From Strigamia acuminata (lineage: Eukaryota > Arthropoda > Chilopoda > Geophilomorpha > Linotaeniidae): a DNA stretch of 64,000 bases. Below, piece by piece: positions 56,501-64,000 of the stretch. The translations under genes were made by a program, and so were the position numbers. The notes below the pieces were generated by a model, which was given only the letters and a program-made list of their open reading frames with translations, ran no database searches and was not told where the DNA came from. The stretch covers positions 1,364,001 through 1,428,000 of the forward strand of contig OX442321.1 in the NCBI GenBank assembly GCA_949358305.1. The letters run 5' to 3'. The number at the start of each line of letters is the position of its first letter. The stretch's first letter is position 1.

Positions 56501-59500
56501 TAATGGTAGACATAACCAATGAGAAGCAGAGTGAGTGCAATGCAAAGCATGGATATTGTCAGTAGAGATATTCTGCAAATAAAAAGTGAGAGAAATTAGA
56601 ATTAGAACAAAATGCAATTTTAAAGCCAATAGTCAAATTTTATGCCGGAAATATAAAATATCATGCCGAATGTGAAATTTTAGTCTAAAATGTAAAAACT
56701 CCAATCAAAAATGTGAAATTTTAGTCTAAAAAGTAAAAATTTGCATCAAAAAACTGAAATTTTAGCCTAACAAGTAAAATTTCGCATCAAAAATGTAAAA
56801 CTTTAGTCTAAAATGTAAAAACTCCAATCAGAAATGTGAAATTTTAGTCTAAAAAGTAAAAATTTGCATCAAAAATGTGAAATTTTAGTCTAAAAAGTAA
56901 AAATTCGCATCAAATGTGTGAAATTTTAGTCTAAAATGTAAATATTCGTATTAAAAATGTGAAATTTTAGTCTAAAAAGTAAAAATTCGCAACAAAAATG
57001 TGAAATTTTAGTCGGAAATATAAAATTTCATGTCAAAATGTGAAATTCCACGCAGCAAAGATGAAATTTAATGCTGACCCTTCCGTACAACTCTGATAAC
57101 TTTACCTGAAAGGCCAATTGTATTCCGATAGACATTTGGAAGCATCGGTGCAAGTGTAACATCCGAGCGAACATTTACGACAAACGAACAAGAGAGAATA
57201 ACTCACCCTTAAAAAAAAATCATTAACATCAATAATCAATAAATAAATAAAGAAATAAATAAAAAAAATCCCATACCTTGCTGTCCAATACGTAGTTTCT
57301 ACAAGAGATCCATTAAACAGTGGATTTGTTGTAGTGGAATAAAATCCATTCCTACATTGGCACGTATATGAGCCTCGAATCCAACCTTTTCCACGCGTAA
57401 AAATGCACTAAAAACATTAAAAATAAAATTAAAATAAAATTAAATATTCATATTTCATCCCACCTGACTAGAATTGACATCGCACTTATGTGTGCCGAGA
57501 AAAGCCGTCAATTGTGAGTCGCCTTCCGATGATAACTCGTCACATTGATTGACATCCAGTCGAGAAACATCCACGTCAATTACAAACAGTCCGGCTAAAT
57601 TGCTAATTAAAACAAAATAAAGAATAAAAAATACCCGTATCAACCCGAATTAAACATTAGAAATTTTAATTTAAAATTTTAATTTAAAAAAAAAAATAAT
57701 TCAGAAATTATACATTTTTTTTTCCAATTTAAATCCAAATCAAATCAAATGTCAGAGTGAATAATTCAAATTTCCTTTCTTTCCTTCGTTCCCATTCCAT
57801 TTTTCCGATATTTTTTGCTACTAGTAAATCCACTGCCAAATATTAAGTCTCACTGCAATGGATTTTCAGACAAATCTCAATCACTTGACGGTTCAAGCGG
57901 AAGTTTTCATTCCACACGTCCGCCATTATTTTCAAAAACCGCATATTTTACCGTTCGCTAGGTACAACACACAGACCTAAATACTACTGCAATTGCATCT
58001 AGGCCAACTTTTATGAAGCAATCGTATAGGAAGTTGGGTAAGAGCAATCCAATGATGTCATCAAATTTGACCTTTAAGGTCATTTTCAAGGTCATTCACT
58101 TTCTAACTTTTACATCGTTTAAGATACAGCAAAACTTCCAATTACAAAGTTGTAGAGCACCATCAAATTAGTACTATCCAACTTATCTTAGTTATCTTAA
58201 GTTAAATGTTTTATTTTTAGAACACCCTGTATATTTAAATAAAAACATCTGGATCGCAATATTTGCTAACCATCGTTTGGAAATTTTGTTTGTACGCTCA
58301 TTTCAGGCAGGAAGTGAAAAAGAATTTAGTGTTGCCACTACCTGTAAGCATACGCTTCTTACCCACAATCCCTCAATGTATTTTGGTCTGTGGTATACAA
58401 CTTTCATCTACCCTAACCTTTGGCACGTGTCGCCAATAATTAAGCAAAGTTCACACTTGTGTTCACACTAGACGCAAGGCAAGAAAACTGACGCAACGAC
58501 CAAAAATTCTTGACGTTGACGCCAATTCCTGCTTCAACTCCGCAAAGCATTATTACTAACAATGATAGTGAACAGAAAAAGGCTTAGTTTCGGTCTAAAG
58601 TTGAAGTGAGCGACACAACGCAAGGAAAGGTCTTGCGGCCAACCAATCACAATCGACTCCAACTTTCATCGATTCACATTTGGTTTGCGAGACTTCGCCA
58701 CATGCAAACAGGCCGCCATTTACGGATTCTGGAACTAGTTCTAGAACAAGATCCAATTCCAGGTATCATTGAAACCAACTGATTAGACTGACGCAACATC
58801 AATTGTTTCAGCTCTGTTCACACGTGCCCTACAGTGTGAACAGACTCTATATTGCATATGACTAATTTTTCCTCGCGTTGCGTCTAGTGTGAACACAACT
58901 GTGAACCTACTTTTAAGCAGTTTCGAGCAAAACACCTAAAATACTCCTCCTTTAAGTGGTATAAAGCTATAAAACTATAAATATATCGCAATCTAGCTGG
59001 ACAAAGCTCAGATCTAGCAGTAAATCATGCCCATAAGTCGTGGAAACCAAACCATTCACACTATAGCGATTGCGCATTCAAAGTTTCTGTTCATATGGTT
59101 TTTGGTGTTTCTATAAACGACGAAAACACAGCTGAATAGCTATGTGTGATATTATTTCGTTTTCCTCTTTCTTTATAATTAAGTTTTTGGGTTTTAGAAA
59201 GAAATGGCAGTTAAAGCTCCTTCATTTTCACCCAATCAATGAATTATGACCCACCCTTTGATTTCCTTCAACAAAACTCTGCATTTACTCACGATTTTTG
59301 GCAGCGGAAGCTTCACCTGCAAGCATTAGCACAATTGGAATTTCGACTCCGATCAACCACAAACCACAAACCGCTCCACATTTTAATATAAAGCTTCCCA
59401 CGTGATCTAATAAATAGTACCACTAACGATGTTCATATAAACCCCGGTTCAGCGAACATGCCGTCCAAAGCGGGGTTTTACCACGAACTAAGGATAACAT

Positions 59501-60392
59501 TGACCCGTATCCGTACGTTATTTCCTATTGATACGTTGTTCCATGCGCTAATTGGATGACAGCAATCACGTGTCTTCCACAGCTTGCCAACTAAAAATGT
59601 TTGTTACCTATTGTCATCCCAGAATACAGTGCGGCTACATACAAGATGTTTCGTTTAAGACGTTATAGTCAATTTCCAGAATTATAAGTATCATCTTTTT
59701 CAAAAAACCAAGCAGACTAGCCTATAGCAAAGTAGGGATGACGAATCCAATAGTGCAATCAAATTTTATGCCAGACACGCAACAATGCACTTTTCATTCG
59801 CTAACCCGTTAACTTGTCGAGATAGAGCAAAATTTCCAATTACAAAGTTGAAGAGCACCATCAAATTAGTACTATCTAACTTATTCTATAGTAGCCTATT
59901 TAGCCCATTCTAGTAATTTTTAATCAATCTTTAAATTCATCTTCCGACTGTTTTCGACGTCCATTTCAAACAGAAACTTTGGATGCACCCGTTGTGCAAA
60001 CCTTTTAATCCTATGAATGAGTCCATCAACAGGATGATAGAGAGCACACGTGTAGGACACGAGCCACTTTTTCACGTGACAAGAATAATAGGGTGGACTC
60101 CAAACGCCTTCCGAAGAGTCATTAGCCGGATGATAAGTCATGTCACTCTGCCACCACGGGACATTGCCTAAAATGATGTTTTCTTGCGAAGTCACCACGG
60201 TGTCGGCGAGCGAGTTTGATACGTTGTTGGAATGCCTGGCGCTCCTCCAATGGGCAGTAAAAATGGACTTTGGTTCTTGCACATTGTTTCCCTCTCCTGC
60301 AACAACGGCCCTGGCGGCAAACAAACTTCGATCGGACTCGAGAGTATTCTTCAAAATTGTTGACACAATGTCTGCAATAATTAAATAATTAA

Positions 60393-60437
<45 letters not shown>

Positions 60438-61878
60438 GTAGGCCTAATTGTAATCATGGGCCCGCGAGAATTCAGAGAGAGTGCCGGGTATTTTTATGTT
60501 CAATTAGAATTCAGTTAGGCGGTTTGGAATTATTTAGGTGTTTGTGTAGGATACACTTGACTGGATCGCCTTTAAAAATTCACAAGGGGCAAAGCCTCAT
60601 TTCAATTTGGATAATACATTCAGTGCTAGTCATCAAGAATTCATAAGATGAAGATTGTTTTTTTTTCTTTTTACCTTTCTCTAATCTAAACGTCTCTGCT
60701 GAACTTGCACTCTAGAAATTAAAATGAATGCACAGCTTTTAAAGACAAGGGTGATGTTTTTTAAGGGAATAAAAATGGGTTTTAACTGCAAAATTGCACG
60801 TGTCTATGTGCCAAATTTTCAGTTTTTACGTACAAAATGTTCAGATTTCACGTACAAAATTGCAGGTTTACTTACAAAATTGCAGTTTTCAAGTATAAAA
60901 TTCTAGGTTTTACTTATAAAACTCTAGTTTTTGGGTATAAAATTCTAGTTTTTGGGTATAAAATTATATTTTTTGCGTATAAAATTGTATTTTTTGCGTA
61001 TAAAATTGTATGTTTTGCGTATAAAATTACAGTTTGACGGTTTTTACGAATAAAATTATAATTATTACAGTTTTTACGAATAAAATTACAATTATTACAG
61101 TTTTACGAATAAAATTTCAGTTACTTCAGCAAATGTGCAAAACTGCAATCTTAACGTATAAAAACGGCAATTTCTAAGCGCAAAACTGCAATTTTAACGT
61201 ACAAAAACGGCAATTTCTAAGCGCAAAACTCTAGTTTTTTTTTGCTCTAGCATGAAAAAAAAATAATCACGTGAGCGCATCGATTATCCGCCTCTACGGA
61301 ATATGCGATGTGAAGCGATGTGTTTCACAATTAAAACACACGTTCAGCAGCGAAGCTCAGGGGCAGCATGCCAAAATTTCCTCACATCAATTACCTCAGT
61401 AGATAAAAAAAAAAAAAAAATGAAACCAAAAAATAAAAAAAACATATCACGTTTGTTTTCAAATGCTCCCGAGTCGTGAAGAAATCGAGAGATGAGATCC
61501 GCCTTCTGCTGAGTCCCTCTAAAGGCACTCACGTCCAGGTGGATTGGAAGGGACCGGTAAGGCGTTGCAGGTGGACAGAGCTCAGACTCGGATAAAATTT
61601 CAAGACTTTCTTCCAATTTTGACCTCTAAAAAAAAAAATAAAAAAATAAAAAAATAAAAAAAAAAATTATTTTTTACCTCAACAGATGGCGCCACTGGTC
61701 CAAAGCCAATTTCTTCACTGCGGACGGAAAAGACGCAGCGTAACATCATCGCGAGAAGGAAACAACACGTGACACGAACAACCATCGTCGAGGAAACCTA
61801 CGACATTGAAGAAAGAGAGAGAAATTAAATTCAAAAAAACGTAAACAAGACCTCAAAATAGCGGAAACTCACGCCCAT
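53559..61878 (-). CDS. GPR158/GPR179-like class C receptor (Smog-type)
   Basis: Fifteen phase-compatible exons, 5' to 3': 61878-61873, 61797-61678, 61625-61451, 60371-60050, 57602-57464, 57407-57277, 57207-57106, 56572-56488, 56409-56341, 56265-56156, 55230-55016, 54947-54809, 54738-54633, 53996-53853, 53798-53559, giving 700 aa. A signal peptide (about 1-30) is followed by an extracellular Cache-like region ([18 protein letters not shown], about 211), an EGF-like region ([12 protein letters not shown]) and a Cys-rich linker ([11 protein letters not shown]). Seven TM segments run from about 333 to 573, including [18 protein letters not shown] and [16 protein letters not shown]. The tail has [20 protein letters not shown] and [11 protein letters not shown]. 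Vertebrate GPR158 scaffolds RGS7-Gβ5 and senses glycine; the fly relative Smog acts in Fog signalling. Either role is inference here. A start at 61785 would give 694 aa. Confidence 0.92.
54237..54594. mobile_element. 358-bp MITE with 31-bp terminal inverted repeats
   Basis: The ends ATGCTGGGCGCACAAATACC... and ...GTGTGCGCCCAGCAT match over 30 of 31 bases and include CGCGATTTCGCG. It lies in the receptor intron 53997-54632, with no coding frame. Confidence 0.85.
55307..56150. mobile_element. 844-bp fold-back element in receptor intron
   Basis: The left arm 55307-55667 and the right arm 55788-56150 are near-perfect reverse complements over about 360 bp (TACAACTCCTTGCC... to ...AGACAAC), separated by about 120 bp that contains a smaller palindrome (TATAACATGTTATA). 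It occupies nearly all of the intron 55231-56155, with its right edge 5 bp from the exon border. It has no coding capacity. Confidence 0.92.
56630..57060. repeat. About 42-bp GTGAAATTTTAGTCTAAAAA repeats in receptor intron
   Basis: About nine imperfect units of GTGAAATTTTAGTCTAAAAA plus GTAAAAATTCGCATCAAAAA fill the intron 56573-57105. Confidence 0.85.
58010..58225. repeat. Dispersed repeat with GTTGTAGAGCACC core, copy 2
   Basis: The right half (TTCCAATTACAAAGTTGTAG and on) matches 59826-59890 and the reverse of 13590-13680. The left half differs from the other copies. It lies in the large receptor intron 57603-60049. Confidence 0.7.
58449..58906. mobile_element. 458-bp element with 29-bp terminal inverted repeats
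   Basis: The left end GTTCACACTTGTGTTCACAC, continuing TAGACGCAA, pairs with the right end TTGCGTCTAGTGTGAACACA, continuing ACTGTGAAC, at 28 of 29 positions. A related fragment (ACGCTAGACGCAACGCAAGA) lies in the Dmbx-like intron near 3960. It sits in the receptor intron. Confidence 0.82.
59180..59350. repeat. Dispersed repeat with CACCTGCAAGCATTAG core, copy 2
   Basis: Matches 20598-20850 in order: TTTTTGGGTT, CCTTCATTTTCACCCAATC and GCTTCACCTGCAAGCATTAG. Confidence 0.65.
59655..59895. repeat. Dispersed repeat with GTTGTAGAGCACC core, copy 3
   Basis: Near-colinear with the reverse complement of 13590-13790 for about 190 bp (AAGCAGACTAG, GATGACGAATCCAATAG, CAACAATGCACTTTTCATTC, AGAGCACCATCAAATTAGTA). 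Confidence 0.75.
60385..60435. repeat. (AAAT)n microsatellite
   Basis: AAATAAAT tandem tract directly beside the exon border at 60371 in the receptor intron. Confidence 0.85.
60780..61230. repeat. AAAATTGTATTTTTTGCGTA-type repeats in receptor intron
   Basis: About 20 imperfect units of about 21 bp. Variants include TTTACGAATAAAATTACA. The open frame over it is periodic. Confidence 0.8.
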
Positions 61879-62650
61879 CGTCACGCAAAACCATCTTTAA
61901 GCGAGTGGGAGCCAAAGCTCGCTTCCATTGCAACTAATAATACGATTACGTGGGCGGATCAAGCGACTCGCGCAACCGTCGCATTTATCGATTGCGGCCC
62001 GAGTACAAACGCCTCGAGATGACAAGAACAAGAAAACTGCTCATTTACAACATGCTCGCTTCATCTCGATTCACGTGCACACCGATTAACCCCCGCTTTG
62101 CTCTTCAAACTTCCATTTCAATCTGCCTGCGTCGTCCTACCCACAAATAACTTTAATCGCTTTCCGTTTTACACTCCATTGACGACAGGGATTATTGTTG
62201 CCATGGAAACCGACTTGCGAATCATTCTCTATCACGGCGTTTTCACATATTTTCAAATATTTTAAAATTATTTTTATAAAATTCAAATCCAACGACGTTT
62301 TGTTGCTTGCAGCATTACTGCTACACCGCTTTTCAATTTATAACTTCTAAACCAACAATGCTACGCAAAAAATGTCAATTGTAAAGTTGTAGAGCGTCCT
62401 TTGTTTAGTACAACGAGATTATCGAAACAATGGAGTCGGCTTTGGTAACCGGCAGGCGGAACGAATCCAATGAGTCGTTTTGTTACCGCAGCACTATTGC
62501 TACATAGCAGTAACTTCTTAACCAACAATGCTAGGTGAAAAATGTCAACAGACCTTTGGGAAATGAGGTCAGGTGATACGATCATGTGATCGTAACAATG
62601 GTTGCCCCCCCAAGAGGAAAACCACGGCAAAATAACATTATAACATTACG
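61879..62650. other. Upstream region of the GPR158-like gene
   Basis: No gene is recognised. The first 60-70 bp would be 5' UTR or promoter of the receptor; no TATA box is evident. Two copies of ACCAACAATGCTA(C/G)G(C/T)(A/G)AAAAATGTCAA lie at 62352 and 62521. Confidence 0.35.
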
Positions 62651-62990
62651 TGCGTTCAATTTGCGAAAGGAAAGAAAAATCTTTCCTTTTCTTCCTTTTG
62701 CATAAGGAAGACATATTGTTACTTTCCTTTTGCATAAGGAAGACATATTGTTACTTTCCTTTTACATAAGGAAGACATATTGTTACTTTCCTTTTGTTCG
62801 TCTTGATTGTTGGTTTGGCTGACAAATGACTAATGCGCAGACCGCAAAAAAAAAACTAAAAGGAAGAAAAGGAACCGGATTGTTCCTTTCGCTACCTTCC
62901 TTTCGGAAATTATGACGTTTTTTACGTCACTTCCGGTTTCAAAAGACCGAAAAGAAAAGACTCTTCTTTACTTACGCAAATTGAACGCAT
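62651..62990. mobile_element. MITE with TGCGTTCAATTTGCG ends, copy 2
   Basis: The ends TGCGTTCAATTTGCG and CGCAAATTGAACGCA are perfect inverted repeats of 15 bp. It is the same family as 41088-41432. The interior has three tandem 32-bp units (TTACTTTCCTTTTGCATAAG) at about 62700-62795 that are absent from copy 1. Confidence 0.85.
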
Positions 62991-63241
62991 TTATAGGTTT
63001 CTTATTGTGGGCGAAGCCAAACTGCATTACATCATAATTTTCCAATGGTCTATTGTAAAGTTGTAGAGCAAACAATATCGATTTTGGTATCCTGCAGACA
63101 CGATTAAACAATCTTTATATGCGTGCTGATTGATGACAGAATAAGAATGTTGGTATTGGGGAAAGATGCCGCTGCCAGACAAAGATAAACACAAACGTCT
63201 TCTTGAGTTCGTGCTGCGTGGTGTTTCTTTGTTTAGTGATG

Positions 63242-63262
63242 AAAGAAAGAAAGAAAGAAAGA
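63242..63262. repeat. (GAAA)n microsatellite
   Basis: Five tandem GAAA units. Confidence 0.85.
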
Positions 63263-63641
63263 TGTATCAATTGAAAGAGAAGAGGAAAATAAGTGTGCAC
63301 AACATTCCATCAGAGCATAGAAAATAAAGATGAAAATATTGGGCAATCTTGGACTTTCTTTCCCATCTAACTTTAGCTTTCAAATGTCACCACGGCGCTC
63401 TCTAAGCAACGCTGATTACATTTATTTCAACATTGGCCAATCAGTTGCCACAATCATTGTCGTCAATATTGACGATTGTTACGTCAACTGATTCAACCAA
63501 TCCTGCGTGTAATTGCTTTACGGCCAATAAGATTTTAGAAAAATTGCATTGCGATGTCCCAACCTCGAACAATTAAACATAAATTCTTTTTGTGTTAGCC
63601 GAGTGCACATTATGAATTTTATTTAAAAGGTCGGTAGTAGG

Positions 63642-63713
63642 AACGGCCATACCACAAAACACCGGTTCTCGTCCGATCCCCAAAGTTAAGCAGCATCGGG
63701 TCTGGTTAGTACT
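63642..63713 (+). pseudogene. Truncated 5S rRNA sequence
   Basis: 72 bp match the first 70-odd bases of 5S rRNA: ACGGCCATACCAC, ACACCGGTTCTCGTCCGATC, AAGTTAAGCAGCATCGGG and GGTTAGTACT, covering box A and box C of the internal promoter. A few bases are missing around 63655. The last 40 or so bases of 5S are absent, replaced by unrelated sequence after GTACT. It is either a 5S pseudogene or the head of a 5S-derived SINE. The ACACCGGTTCTCGTCCGAT form is arthropod-like. Confidence 0.85.
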
Positions 63714-64000
63714 AAAGCGATTTTGTCTTGTGTTTGTGGCGCCACCTATAGTCCAAGTTTCAACCAATTGTTCCAGCGAATTAGATCACATGACACAATA
63801 ATTGGCTAATTGAAATAATTGATTAATGGGTGTGTTTTAGAAATGCACCGCTGTGCATCATCATCTAATAGGACAATTTTCCTTCTCGGGTATTCAAGAT
63901 GGCAGGGAACAACCTGAAGTAACAAGCACAATAATCGCTGCAACGATGAAGGAATTCCAATTATTCTCGTATAACTGCCTAATCAAATAATTGCCCCATT

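Overview
The window is nuclear DNA from an animal, most likely an arthropod. It is AT-rich, with small introns (about 53 bp to 2.8 kb), many simple-sequence arrays and many short inverted-repeat elements. A 5S rRNA fragment near the right end has the arthropod-like core. I could not place the species. All exon structures below were built by hand from reading frame, GT-AG borders, intron phase and remembered family motifs. No alignment or transcript was available.

Layout. 1-3.06 kb is repeats. 3.1-4.4 kb (+) is a four-exon paired-class homeobox gene, best matched to Dmbx. 4.9-7.7 kb holds unrecognised exon-like pieces, a MITE and a decayed importin-alpha relic. 8.3-15.3 kb (-) has three tandem single-exon paralogues, each with an Elongin BC-box motif followed by leucine-rich repeats. 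They look like ZYG11/ZER1-type receptors of a CUL2 ubiquitin ligase. 16.7-35.1 kb (-) is the cholinergic locus: choline acetyltransferase (at least 13 coding exons, 16.7-24.8 kb, plus a candidate start exon at 27.9 kb) with the intronless vesicular acetylcholine transporter just upstream on the same strand (33.3-35.1 kb). 35.3-53.5 kb has no convincing protein gene. It carries satellites, MITEs and several strong minus-strand splice donors that could belong to alternative cholinergic leader exons. 53.6-61.9 kb (-) is a complete GPR158/GPR179-like class C receptor. 62-64 kb holds a MITE and the truncated 5S sequence.

The genes. ChAT makes acetylcholine and VAChT loads it into vesicles. Their shared strand and nested order is the conserved cholinergic arrangement, in which both can share upstream promoters. 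The GPR158-like receptor and the homeobox gene are also expected to act in the nervous system, but nothing here links their regulation.

Mobile DNA. At least nine inverted-repeat families are visible. The clearest are a TTAA-flanked element with its empty site present elsewhere in the window, and an 844-bp fold-back element that nearly fills one receptor intron and stops a few bases from the splice donor. A third family carries a reverse-transcriptase-like YVDD segment in three copies. No wholly new system is evident; the unusual content is in these elements and in the BC-box gene cluster.
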